From the NCBI GenBank assembly GCA_016709385.1, contig JADJMW010000001.1, forward strand, positions 496,001-560,000: a DNA stretch of 64,000 bases, given 5' to 3'. This stretch comes from Candidatus Rubrivivax defluviihabitans. Lineage in GTDB: Bacteria > Pseudomonadota > Gammaproteobacteria > Burkholderiales > Burkholderiaceae_C. A program made the position numbers and the translations under genes. This document shows positions 51,412-60,817 of this stretch, one piece after another; position 1 is the first letter of the stretch; the number at the start of each line of letters is the position of its first letter. The notes below the pieces were generated by a model, which worked only from the letters and a program-made list of their open reading frames with translations, was not told the origin of the DNA and searched no databases.

Positions 51412-53376
51412 ATGATCGCGTTGATGCAGCGCGCGCTGCGTGCGGCCTTCATGAGCGCGGAGGCGCTGTTCAATCGCGCCTTCGGCGACCGCCTCAACCC
51501 GCTGTACCACCTGGGCGCCATCACCTTCTTCCTGTTCTGGGTGGTGGGTGTGACCGGGCTCGTGCTCTACGCATTCTTCGACACCAGCGTCACCGGCGCG
51601 TACAACTCGGTGGAGGCCATCACGCACGGGCTGTGGGGTGCCGGCGGCGTGGTGCGCACGGTGCACCGGCATGCGTCCGACGCGCTGGTGCTCACCATGC
51701 TCATCCACGCGGTGCGCTATTTCGCCTTCGACCGCCTGCGCGGCTTTCGCTGGTTCTCCTGGGTCACCGGCGTGGTACTCATCTGGCTGGCCTACGTGGC
51801 CGGCGTCAACGGCTACATGCTGCCCTGGGACCGGCTGGCGCAGTACGTCACCCAGGGCAGCTTCGAATGGCTGGACTGGATACCCGGTTTCGGCGGTACG
51901 CTGATCCGCAACTTCATCCTGCCCGAGCACGTGAGCAACCGCCTGTTCTCGCTGCTCGTCTTCATCCACATCGGCGTGCCGCTGGTCATGCTGCTGCTGA
52001 TGTGGGTCCACGTGCAGCGAGTGCCCAAGGCCGCGACGCAGCCGCCGCGGCCGATCGCGCTGGCGCTGATGATCACGCTGCTGGTGCTGGCGCTGGTCAC
52101 GCCGGTGGCCAGCCAGGGACCGGCCGACCTGAACACCGCGCCGGCCTTGCTGGCGCTGGACTGGTTCCTGCTGACCCTGTTTCCGCTCATGGATACCTGG
52201 CCGCTGGGTGCCGTGTGGGGCCTGGTGGGCGGCGCCACGCTGCTGCTTCTGGCATTGCCCTGGCTGCCGCCGCGGCGCGGCAACAAGCAGGCGCACCACG
52301 TCACGCTGCATCCGGGGCCGGCACGCATCTCCGCGCGAGCCGGCGAGACGCTGCTCGAAGCCGGCCTGCGCGCCGGCCTGAAGCTGCCCTACGACTGCCG
52401 CGCCGGCGGCTGCGGCCTGTGCCTGTGCACGGTGCTCAACGGCCGCGTCGACCCCGGCCCGTTCCAGGCCGCGGCACTGACCGCGGCCATGCAGGCGCGC
52501 GGTCAGGCGCTGATGTGCTGCGCGGTGGCGCTGGAAGACGTGGAACTGGAAGTCGAGGGCGTGGCCTCGCTGGCCGCCAGCGAAGCCACGGAACTGCGCC
52601 GCCTGCAGGGGCGCGTGACGGCGATGGAACGCATCTCACCCGACCTGATGCGCCTGTTCGTCGCGCTGCCCGGCAACGAGAAGCTGGCTTTCGTGGCGGG
52701 CCAGTACATCAATATCATTCTCGAAGACGGCGCCAAGCGTGCCTTCTCGTTCGCCAATCCGCCGGCCGACCCGGGCCAGCCGCCGTCGACGGCCGGCGAC
52801 GTGATCGAACTGCACGTGCGGCTGATCCCCGGCGGCCGTTTCACCACCCATGTCTTCGAGGGCATGAAGGTCGGTGATACGCTCGATTTCGAAGGCCCGC
52901 TGGGCCGCTTCACGCTGCACGACAGCGAGCGACCGATCCTCTTCCTGGCCGGCGCCACCGGTTTCGCGCCCATCAAGAGCATCCTGGAAGATGCCTTCCG
53001 CAAGGGCGTGAGTCGACCGATGGAGCTGTACTGGGGCGTGCGCACGGCGGGCGACCTGTACCTGCTCGACACCATCGAACGCTGGCAGCGCGAACACGCC
53101 AATTTCCGCTTCGTACCCGTGCTGTCGGAAGCCGGCGACGATGCATCGTGGACCGGCCGGCGCGGCTACGTGCACGAGGCGCTGCTGGCCGACCACCCCG
53201 ACCTCAGCGGTTACGAGGTCTACGCCTGCGGTTCGGTGCGCATGGTGGAGGCGGCGGTGCCCGACTTCCTGGCGCACGGACTGGGCGAGCAGTTCTGCTT
53301 CTCCGATGCCTTCACGCCGACGGCGGTGCCGAAGGCCGCGCCGGACGAAACGGCTGCGCCCGGCCCGGCCACCTGA
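51412..53376 (+). CDS. Cytochrome b - [2Fe-2S] ferredoxin - FAD/NAD(P)H reductase fusion protein
   Basis: A 654-residue fusion. Residues 1-285 are a cytochrome b6-type domain with His 85/99 and His 186/200 (both 14 apart) and GYMLPWDRLAQY. Residues 295-385 are a plant-type [2Fe-2S] ferredoxin (Cys 329, 334, 337 and 369 or 370). The remainder is a ferredoxin-NAD(P)+ reductase-type FAD domain (GQYINIIL, KRAFSFANPP) and NAD-binding domain (LFLAGATGFAPIKS, YACGSVRM). Likely path: NAD(P)H to FAD to [2Fe-2S] to b hemes. Paralogous to the protein starting at 47836 in its first half. Confidence 0.87.
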   Translation: MIALMQRALRAAFMSAEALFNRAFGDRLNPLYHLGAITFFLFWVVGVTGLVLYAFFDTSVTGAYNSVEAITHGLWGAGGVVRTVHRHASDALVLTMLIHAVRYFAFDRLRGFRWFSWVTGVVLIWLAYVAGVNGYMLPWDRLAQYVTQGSFEWLDWIPGFGGTLIRNFILPEHVSNRLFSLLVFIHIGVPLVMLLLMWVHVQRVPKAATQPPRPIALALMITLLVLALVTPVASQGPADLNTAPALLALDWFLLTLFPLMDTWPLGAVWGLVGGATLLLLALPWLPPRRGNKQAHHVTLHPGPARISARAGETLLEAGLRAGLKLPYDCRAGGCGLCLCTVLNGRVDPGPFQAAALTAAMQARGQALMCCAVALEDVELEVEGVASLAASEATELRRLQGRVTAMERISPDLMRLFVALPGNEKLAFVAGQYINIILEDGAKRAFSFANPPADPGQPPSTAGDVIELHVRLIPGGRFTTHVFEGMKVGDTLDFEGPLGRFTLHDSERPILFLAGATGFAPIKSILEDAFRKGVSRPMELYWGVRTAGDLYLLDTIERWQREHANFRFVPVLSEAGDDASWTGRRGYVHEALLADHPDLSGYEVYACGSVRMVEAAVPDFLAHGLGEQFCFSDAFTPTAVPKAAPDETAAPGPAT

Positions 53377-53395
53377 TGCGCTTGCCGCAGGGTCC

Positions 53396-53809
53396 TCAGC
53401 GCACCGGTTCCAGCCACGCCAGGGGCCCCCGCACGTCGTGCGCCAGTGCGGTGGCGACCATCCAGCCGAAGCAGCCCAGCGCCGCCAGCGTCCAGGCCAG
53501 CCGAGCAGCAGGCGTGCGGGCGCGCCGCAGCGCCATCGTGCCCAGCCCGACATAGACCAGCAGCAGCGCCAGCTTGGCGCCGAGCCAGGTCTGCACCAGC
53601 GGGTTGATCTGCAGCGTGGCCCACAGCAGCGAGCCGGCGCTCAGCAGCCCGGTGTCGACGACCCAGCTCGCAGCGCGGGCGGGCAACCGCAGCGGCCAGC
53701 GTGCACCGCCCAGCGTGGCGAAGGCGCGCAGCGCGAACAGCGTGCCGCTGGCGGTGACGAAGCCGATGTGCACCTGGCGCAAGGTGGCGTAGTGTTCGAT
53801 CAAGCTCAT
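53396..53809 (-). CDS. SirB2-family small membrane protein
   Basis: A 137-residue protein with four hydrophobic helices and the SirB family start (LRQVHIGFVTASGTLFALRAFATLGG). SirB members are membrane proteins of unknown function. ATG 53809 is preferred over an earlier in-frame ATG whose extension is Arg-rich and not membrane-like. It converges on the redox operon and lies 97 bases beyond the livF stop codon. Confidence 0.8.
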   Translation of the reverse strand: MSLIEHYATLRQVHIGFVTASGTLFALRAFATLGGARWPLRLPARAASWVVDTGLLSAGSLLWATLQINPLVQTWLGAKLALLLVYVGLGTMALRRARTPAARLAWTLAALGCFGWMVATALAHDVRGPLAWLEPVR

Positions 53810-53906
53810 GGCGGCGGCGGGGAAGGGTTCCAACGGGGGCGACAAATTGTGCCGCGTGCGAGGCCGTTCGAAGCGCCGTCCACAAGCCCCGGCTCGAAGG
53901 CCAAGC

Positions 53907-54646
<740 letters not shown>

Positions 54647-54650
<4 letters not shown>

Positions 54651-55396
54651 TCGGCGCCCCCGAGATAGGCCGCCTGCACCTCGGCATTGGCCTTCACCGC
54701 CTGCGGCTCGCCGCTGGCCAGCACGGCGCCGTTGACCATCACCGTGATGCGGTCGGCGATGCGGAAGACGGCATCCATGTCGTGTTCCACCAGCGCGATG
54801 GCATGGCCGGCCTTGAGCTCGCCCAGCAGCGCCAGCATGCGTTCGGTCTCCTCGGCGCCCATGCCGGCCAGGGGTTCGTCCAGCAGCAGCACCTCGGGCT
54901 GGGTGGCCAGGCACATGGCAATCTCCAGCTGCCGCCGCTGGCCGTGCGACAGCGTGCCGGCCGGCCGGTCCAGCCAGTCGGCCAGTCCGGCGCGCGCCGC
55001 GGCGTCGCGCGCCGCGGGCACGCTGTGCGGGCAGGCATCCGCATCGGCCCACCAGGCCCAGGGCCGCGGGTGGCGCGCCTGGGCCGCCAGCCGGCAGTTC
55101 TCCAGCACCGTGAAGACCGGGTAGATGGTGGTGCGCTGGTAGCTGCGGCCGACGCCGGCGCGCGCGCGCCGCGGCTGCGACCAGCGCGTGATGTCGGTGC
55201 CGCGAAGTTCGACGCGGCCGCTGCTGGCAGCCAGCTCGCCGGACAGGATATTGATCAGGGTCGACTTGCCGGCACCGTTGGTACCGATCACGGCGTGCAC
55301 CGTCCCGCGCTGCAGCTCCAGCGATACGCCGTCCACCGCCACCAGGCCGCCGAAGCGGCGCGTGAGCTGGCTGGCGCGCAGCAGTACCTCGCTCAC
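54647..55396 (-). CDS. livG: Branched-chain-amino-acid-type ABC transporter ATP-binding protein (LivG)
   Basis: A 249-residue ATPase starting at GTG 55396, overlapping the livM stop. Walker A is GTNGAGKST near residue 40, the signature region is LSHGQRRQ near 156, Walker B is LLLDEPLAGM, and the H-loop is LVEHDM. LSHGQ in place of LSGGQ is typical for LivG. Works with LivF on the LivHM channel. Confidence 0.93.
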
Positions 55397-56379
55397 AGCG
55401 TGCCTCCCACGCGGCGTTGCAGGCGACGGCTGAGCAGCGCGCCGATACCGATCAGGCCGCGCGGCAGCAGCGCCACGCTCACGATGATGGTCAGCCCCAG
55501 GCCCAGCAGCCAGTGCTTGGAGAAGTCGCCGAAGATCGCCTCGGACTTGAAGAACTCCTGCAGCAGCGCGAAGGCGAAGGCGCCGATGACGGCGCCTCGC
55601 AGGTGGCCGATGCCGCCCAGGATGATCATGACCAGCACGGACCCCGAGAGGTGCCAGCTCAGCAATTCGGGGTTGACATAACCGTCCTTCACCGCGAACA
55701 GGAACCCGCCCAGCCCGGCAATGGCGCCGGAGATGACGAATGCCGCGAGCTTGTACGGGTAGGTGGTAAAGCCGGTGGCGCGCATGCGCTGCTCGTTGAT
55801 GCGGATGCCGGCAAGGGCGCGCCCGAAGGGTGAACGCAGCAGCAGGGCCAGGAAGACGAAGACCAGCGCCAGGGCGCCGAGCACGAAGTAGTACAGCGCC
55901 AGCGGGTCGCCCAGGTCCAGCAGCACCGTGGAGCCGATCTCGGCGACCGGCTTCAGCGACAGATAGATGCCGTCGGTGCCGCCGCCCAGCGGCGTGTCGT
56001 GCACCACGTAGTAGGCCATCTGCGCGAAGGCCAGCGTGACCATGATGAAGTAGACGCCGCGCGTGCGCAGCGAAAGCGCACCCATGAACAGCGCGTAGGC
56101 GGCAGCCACCGCCATCGACACCGGCAGCAGCCAGAACAGCGATGCCGGCGCGTCCGCCGGCGACAGCTGCACCACCGCGTAGCCGGCCAGACCGAACAGC
56201 GCCGCCTGGCCGAAGCAAACCAGCCCGGTGGTTCCCACCAGCAGTTCCAGGCTCAGCGCCAGGATGGCGAAGATCATGGTCTTGGTGGCGAAGTCGATGC
56301 CGTAGCTGCCGGCGGCCAGCGGCCACAGCGCCAGCGCCAGCGTGGCCAGCAGCACCGGCACGATGCGCGCCGGATTCAT
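55393..56379 (-). CDS. livM: Branched-chain-amino-acid-type ABC transporter permease (LivM)
   Basis: A 328-residue permease with about ten hydrophobic helices. Typical LivM elements are LSLELLVGTTGLVCFGQAA, RGVYFIMVTLAFAQM, and GRALAGIRINEQRMRATGF before the cytoplasmic coupling loop. The start overlaps livH by 4 bases. It forms the inner-membrane channel with LivH. Confidence 0.93.
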   Translation of the reverse strand: MNPARIVPVLLATLALALWPLAAGSYGIDFATKTMIFAILALSLELLVGTTGLVCFGQAALFGLAGYAVVQLSPADAPASLFWLLPVSMAVAAAYALFMGALSLRTRGVYFIMVTLAFAQMAYYVVHDTPLGGGTDGIYLSLKPVAEIGSTVLLDLGDPLALYYFVLGALALVFVFLALLLRSPFGRALAGIRINEQRMRATGFTTYPYKLAAFVISGAIAGLGGFLFAVKDGYVNPELLSWHLSGSVLVMIILGGIGHLRGAVIGAFAFALLQEFFKSEAIFGDFSKHWLLGLGLTIIVSVALLPRGLIGIGALLSRRLQRRVGGTL

Positions 56380-57260
56380 GAACCGGCCCGGAACAGCCCG
56401 CCCGGCTTCCACAGCAGGATCAGCGCCATCAGCACATAGACCAGCACGCCGGCGGCATGCGGAAGAAGCACGGTGCCGAAGGTCTCGGCAACGCCGATGA
56501 GCAGCGCGGCCAGCAGTGCACCGCGGATCGAGCCGATGCCGCCGATGACCACCACCACGAAGCAGATGATCAGCACCTGGTTGCCCATGCCCGGGTAGAC
56601 CGACGATACCGGCGCCGCCACCATGCCGGCCAGCACCGCCAGCGCCACGCCGGCGGCGAAGACCACGCGGTACAGCAGCGTGATGTCCACGCCCAGCGAC
56701 TGCACCATCTCGCGATTGGTGGCGCCGGCGCGGATCTTCATGCCCAGCCGCGTGCGTGCCAGCACGTACCACATCAGCAGCGCCACGCCCAGGCAGACCG
56801 CGGAGATGAACAGCCGGTAGACCGGGTAGGTCATCAGTTCGCCCAGCGGAATGGCGCCCGCCAGCCAGGCCGGCGGCGGAACGCCATGCACGTCGTCACC
56901 GACCAGGATGCTGCGCAGTTCCTCGAACACCAGGATCAGGCCGTAGGTCATCAGCACCTGCTGCAGGTGCTCGCGCCCGTAGAGAAAGCTGAAGAAGGCC
57001 CACTCGAGCAGGTAGCCCAGCAGCACCGCCAGCACCAGCCCCAGGGCTAGGGTGGCGAAGAACCCGCCCCCCAGCGTCGAGGCCACGAACGGCGCCAGCG
57101 CATAGGCCATGTAGGCGCCGATCATGTAGAAGCTGCCGTGCGCCAGGTTGATGACGCCCATGATGCCGAAGATCAGCGTCAGCCCCGATGCGACGAGGAA
57201 CAGCAGCAGCCCGTATTGCAGGCTGTTCAGGCACTGGATCAGGAAGGTGGCGAGGTCCAT
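56376..57260 (-). CDS. livH: Branched-chain-amino-acid-type ABC transporter permease (LivH)
   Basis: A 294-residue permease of about eight helices. LivH features are LFLVASGLTLIFGIMGVINLAHGSFYM at the N-terminus and TRLGMKIRAGATNREMVQSLG in the coupling loop. ATG 57260 is separated from livK by a 148-bp spacer holding a strong hairpin repeat, which may lower expression of the membrane genes relative to livK. Confidence 0.94.
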   Translation of the reverse strand: MDLATFLIQCLNSLQYGLLLFLVASGLTLIFGIMGVINLAHGSFYMIGAYMAYALAPFVASTLGGGFFATLALGLVLAVLLGYLLEWAFFSFLYGREHLQQVLMTYGLILVFEELRSILVGDDVHGVPPPAWLAGAIPLGELMTYPVYRLFISAVCLGVALLMWYVLARTRLGMKIRAGATNREMVQSLGVDITLLYRVVFAAGVALAVLAGMVAAPVSSVYPGMGNQVLIICFVVVVIGGIGSIRGALLAALLIGVAETFGTVLLPHAAGVLVYVLMALILLWKPGGLFRAGS

Positions 57261-57291
57261 TCACACCCGGAAGTTGAAAGGGTTTCCGCGA

Positions 57292-57418
57292 CCGGATGTG
57301 GCCGAGATTTCGTCGCGAGCGGCCCGAGGTCGGGTCGAGCAGCGCAGCCGTACACCCGTACGGCGAGCAGCACAGGCCCGAGATCGGGTCGCGTAGCAGA
57401 AAGATCGGCTACATCCGG
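57292..57418. repeat. Structured palindromic element between livK and livH
   Basis: Outer arms CCGGATGTGGCCGA (57292-57305) and TCGGCTACATCCGG (57405-57418) are inverted with one mismatch. The centre is a perfect GCCGTAC-ACCC-GTACGGC hairpin (57347-57364). Two near-identical inner palindromes CCCGAGGTCGGG and CCCGAGATCGGG lie between. The element overlaps the livK stop codon. Probably a transcription-attenuating or mRNA-stabilising repeat like a BIME. Confidence 0.8.
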
Positions 57419-58581
57419 CAGCCGCGGCCCGGGTCGGCCAGGGCCTTCGACGCCACGCCGACGACCTTGTTCTCCTTGCCCACCACCTGGCGCAGATAGA
57501 TGTCCTGCACGGGATTGTGCGACTTGCTCAGCGTGAACGGGCCGCGCGGGCTGTCGATTCGGGCCTTACCCACCGCAGCGGCGAATTCGGCCTTCTTGGT
57601 GATGTCGCCCTTGGTGGCCGCCAGGCCGATGCCCAGCATCTGCGCCGCATCGTAGCCCTGAACCGCATAGACGTCGGGCTGCAGCTTGTAGCCCTTGGCG
57701 TAGGCCAGGCGGAAGGCCTTGTCGCGCGGTGTCTCCAGGCTGTCGCCGTAGTGCAGCGTGGTCAACAGGCCGTCGGCGGCGGCGCCTTGCGCTTCCAGCG
57801 TGCCGTCGGTCAGGAAGCCGGCGCCGTACAGCGGGATCGACGCCTTGAGCCCGGCGCCGGCATAGTCCTTGACGAATTTCACTGCGCCGCCACCAGCGAA
57901 GAAGGTGTAGACCGCATCGGGCTTGAGCGACGCGATCTCGGTCAGCAGGGCCTGGAATTCGACATTCGGGAACGGCAGGCTCAGGTCCTTGACGACTTGG
58001 CCGCCGGCCTTCTCGAAGGCCTCGCGGAAACCCTTCACCGATTCGTCGCCGGCGGCATATTTCCAGGTGATCGTGACGACCTTCTTGTGGCCCTTCTTGG
58101 CCATCACCTCGCCCATGGCGTAGCCGGGCTGCCAGTTAGAGAACGAACTGCGGAAGATGTGCGGGGCGCACATCGGGCCGGTCACGGCATCGGCGCCGGC
58201 GTTGGGAACGATCAGCATCGTGCCGCTGTCGCGCGCCACCCGCGCCATCGCCATCGCCACGCCGGAGTGCACGCTGCCCACGAGCACGTCGACGTTGTCG
58301 CGCTTGATCAGCTTGTTGACGTTGTCGGTCGCCTTGGACGGGTCGGACTCGTCGTCGACCTTGAACCACTCGATCTCGCGCCCGCCGAGCTTGCCGCCCT
58401 GTTCGGCGACGTAGAGGCGGAAGCCGTTCTCGATCGCGGTGCCGAGCGCGGCGAAGGTGCCGGTGTAGGGCAGCATCAGGCCCACCTTCAGCTTGGCCTG
58501 TTGTGCCCAGGCGGGAGCGCCGGCGAAGGCGAGGGCGGCGGCGAGGGCGCCGAGGATCAGGGGCGTGCGACGGGTGGTCAT
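57409..58581 (-). CDS. livK: Liv-type ABC transporter periplasmic binding protein (LivK family)
   Basis: A 390-residue exported binding protein with a signal peptide (ILGALAAALAFAGAPAWAQQ). The body begins LKVGLMLPYTGTFAALG and includes VDVLVGSVHSGVAMAMARVA. This branch of the family binds aromatic or other carboxylic acids as well as amino acids. First transporter gene, 89 bases after the oxidoreductase beta gene. Ligand likely an acid used by the downstream catabolic genes (inference). Confidence 0.9.
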   Translation of the reverse strand: MTTRRTPLILGALAAALAFAGAPAWAQQAKLKVGLMLPYTGTFAALGTAIENGFRLYVAEQGGKLGGREIEWFKVDDESDPSKATDNVNKLIKRDNVDVLVGSVHSGVAMAMARVARDSGTMLIVPNAGADAVTGPMCAPHIFRSSFSNWQPGYAMGEVMAKKGHKKVVTITWKYAAGDESVKGFREAFEKAGGQVVKDLSLPFPNVEFQALLTEIASLKPDAVYTFFAGGGAVKFVKDYAGAGLKASIPLYGAGFLTDGTLEAQGAAADGLLTTLHYGDSLETPRDKAFRLAYAKGYKLQPDVYAVQGYDAAQMLGIGLAATKGDITKKAEFAAAVGKARIDSPRGPFTLSKSHNPVQDIYLRQVVGKENKVVGVASKALADPGRGCRM

Positions 58582-58670
58582 GGACAGGTCTCCTGCGGTG
58601 GGTGAATCTGGCGGCGTGATTTCGGCGACCACGCCTGCGAAGGGCCGATTGTGCCGTCGGCCGGCCGGGT

Positions 58671-59558
58671 TCAGGCCGGAACCGTGTGATCCGGTGCCGC
58701 CTGGCGTTGCAGGCGCGCCCAGCCGTCGTCGATCTCGGCCTGCAGCTCGGTGACCTGTTCGCCGCTCATGTGGCGGTAGCGGCGCTGCAGCGCGAGGTAT
58801 TCGCCGATCGGCCGCGTCTTGCCGGCATTCACCGTGTAGCGAAGGCCGTCCTCGATCTCGTACAAGGGGAAGGCGCCGGTCTCCACCGCCAGTCGCGCCG
58901 CGGTGAGGCCGGCGTCGTCGGCCAGGCCCCAGCCGTCCAGGCAGGGGATCAGCAGCGTGATGAAGCGCGTGCCGCGCAGCGCCTTGGCGCGCATCACCTT
59001 GCGCTTCAGGTCGGCCAGGTGGCCCACGCTGGCGGTGGCCACGTAGGGCACGCCGTGCGCGGCCATGATCTCGGTCATGTTCTTCTTGCGCGAGGTCTTG
59101 CCCGCCGGCGTGGAGCCGGTCCAGGCGTAATGCGGCGTGGAAGACGACTTCTGCGCGCCGGTATTCATGTAGCCCTCGTTGTCGAGGCAGAAATAGATGA
59201 AGTTCTCGTTGCGCTCGGCGGCCGACGACAGGCACTGGAAGCCGATATCGTAAGTGCCGCCGTCACCGGCCAGCACGATCACCGTGGTTTCCTGCTTGCC
59301 CTGGGCGTCGAGCGCGCGGCGCAGCCCCGAGGCCGCCGCCGCGCTGGCTTCCAGCGTCGGCTGGTAGACGGGGATCTTCAACGAACTGTAGGGTTGCGGC
59401 CCGGCGATGATGGCCATGCACGACGGCGGAATCACCGCCATCGTGTCCGGCCCCAGCATCGCCAGCACGTGGCGCACCGAGAGCGCGTCGACGCAGCCCG
59501 GGCAGGCGGCGTGTCCCGAGCAGAGCATGGGTTCTGGCGGCAGGTCGATCAGATCCAT
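58671..59558 (-). CDS. 2-oxoacid:acceptor oxidoreductase, beta (thiamine-diphosphate) subunit
   Basis: A 295-residue subunit. The TPP-binding motif is AGDGGTYDIGFQCLSSAAERNENFIYFCLDNEGYMNTG, here split across about residues 98-135. Fe-S cysteines occur in LCSGHAACPGC near the N-terminus and in LIPCLDGW. With the alpha, gamma and FAD/Fe-S subunits it forms a POR-type enzyme that oxidatively decarboxylates a 2-oxoacid to the acyl-CoA. Phenylglyoxylate oxidoreductase (Pad) is the closest-looking context; 2-oxoglutarate or pyruvate are alternatives. ATG 59558 chosen. Confidence 0.86.
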   Translation of the reverse strand: MDLIDLPPEPMLCSGHAACPGCVDALSVRHVLAMLGPDTMAVIPPSCMAIIAGPQPYSSLKIPVYQPTLEASAAAASGLRRALDAQGKQETTVIVLAGDGGTYDIGFQCLSSAAERNENFIYFCLDNEGYMNTGAQKSSSTPHYAWTGSTPAGKTSRKKNMTEIMAAHGVPYVATASVGHLADLKRKVMRAKALRGTRFITLLIPCLDGWGLADDAGLTAARLAVETGAFPLYEIEDGLRYTVNAGKTRPIGEYLALQRRYRHMSGEQVTELQAEIDDGWARLQRQAAPDHTVPA

Positions 59559-59586
59559 CAAGTGCACTCCGTTGGTTGTCTGCCGT

Positions 59587-60747
59587 TCAGCGCACCCACA
59601 ACGATTCGGGCACCGTCGGCGTGCCGACCACGCCCTGCACGAAGTCGCGGATCTTGTCCACCGGCACGTTGACGCCGCCCACGCCGGCCAGCAGGCCGTG
59701 GATGCGCGGCGCCTGCGGCAGGCCGTACAGCGCGGCCCGCAATTCCTGGTGCAGCACGCCGCCGATGCCGGGCGAATGGTTGCGGTCGAGTACGACCACG
59801 TCGGCCACGCCGGCCAGCGCAGCGCGCAGCGCCGCCACCGGCAACGGGCGGAACAGCCGCAGCTTGACCAGCCCCACGGCTTGGCCGGCGGCGCGCATCG
59901 CGTCCACCGCGTCCCGCGCCGTGCCGCACATGCTGCCCAGCGTGACGATGACGGTGGCCGCGCCTTCGCAGCGGTAGCGTTCCACCACGCCCCAGCTGCG
60001 CTGCGTATGCCCGGCCCACTCGCGGTCGGCGTCGGCAGCCAGCCCCGGCACGCGGGCCATGGCCTCCTCGGTGGCCTGGCGGTGGCGGTAGAACATGTCC
60101 TGGCTGACGACGTTGCCCCAGGACTCGACATGCGCCGTATCCAGGCGGTGCAGTGGCTGGAACGGCGGCAGGTAGGCGTCGACCGTTGCCTGCGACGGCA
60201 CGCGCACCGGCTCCAGCGCATGCGAGACATAGAACGCGTCCAGGTTCACCATCGCCGGCAGCAGCACCTGTTCGGCCACGCGGTAGGCTTGCAGCACGGT
60301 GTCCAGTGCCTCCTGCGCGGTCTCCACGTAATACTGGATCCAGCCGGTGTCGCGCTGCGCCAGGCTGTCGGTCTGGTCGGGCCAGAAGGCCCAGGGCGAG
60401 GCCACCGTGCGGTTGACGTTGGCCATCACGATCGGCGCCCGCGCGCCGGCCGCGTAGTGCAGCAGTTCATGCATCAGCAGCAGGCCCTGCGACGCGGTGG
60501 CGGTGAAGACGCGCACGCCGGCCAGCGACGCCGGGATGCAGGCCGACATCACCGAGTGCTCGGATTCGACGGTGATGATCTCGGCGTCGAATTCGCCGGC
60601 GGCCTGGAATTCGGTCAGCAGTTCCAGCACCGGCGTCTGCGGCGTGATCGGGTAGACCGGTGCCACCTTCGGCCGCGCCAGCCGTGCGGCCCAGGCCACG
60701 GCATGGTTGCCGGTCAGCAGCACGGGCTTGTCTTCTGCCGAATTCAT
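59587..60747 (-). CDS. 2-oxoacid:acceptor oxidoreductase, alpha subunit
   Basis: A 386-residue POR alpha subunit. The pyrimidine-binding N-terminus is LTGNHAVAWAARLARPKVAPVYPITPQTP, then ESEHSVMSACIPASLAGVRVFTATASQGL. A transketolase-like C-terminal domain includes GLVKLRLFRPLP. It binds the substrate and, with the beta subunit, forms the TPP active site. Alpha lies between the FAD/Fe-S gene and beta, 28 bases before beta. Confidence 0.9.
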   Translation of the reverse strand: MNSAEDKPVLLTGNHAVAWAARLARPKVAPVYPITPQTPVLELLTEFQAAGEFDAEIITVESEHSVMSACIPASLAGVRVFTATASQGLLLMHELLHYAAGARAPIVMANVNRTVASPWAFWPDQTDSLAQRDTGWIQYYVETAQEALDTVLQAYRVAEQVLLPAMVNLDAFYVSHALEPVRVPSQATVDAYLPPFQPLHRLDTAHVESWGNVVSQDMFYRHRQATEEAMARVPGLAADADREWAGHTQRSWGVVERYRCEGAATVIVTLGSMCGTARDAVDAMRAAGQAVGLVKLRLFRPLPVAALRAALAGVADVVVLDRNHSPGIGGVLHQELRAALYGLPQAPRIHGLLAGVGGVNVPVDKIRDFVQGVVGTPTVPESLWVR

Positions 60748-60749
60748 GG

Positions 60750-60795
60750 TGCCCCCTTGGCGCTTTGCGCCGTCCCCCCGAGGGGGAGCGAGCGC
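60750..60795. repeat. GC-rich palindromic intergenic element
   Basis: A short palindrome GGCGC-TTT-GCGCC followed by a C-run/G-run hairpin (CCCCCCGAGGGGG) in the gap before the alpha subunit gene. Same family as the copies at 7226, 12084 and 15012. Confidence 0.6.
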
Positions 60796-60817
60796 CTTCG
60801 GAACGGCCGTGCGGCGC

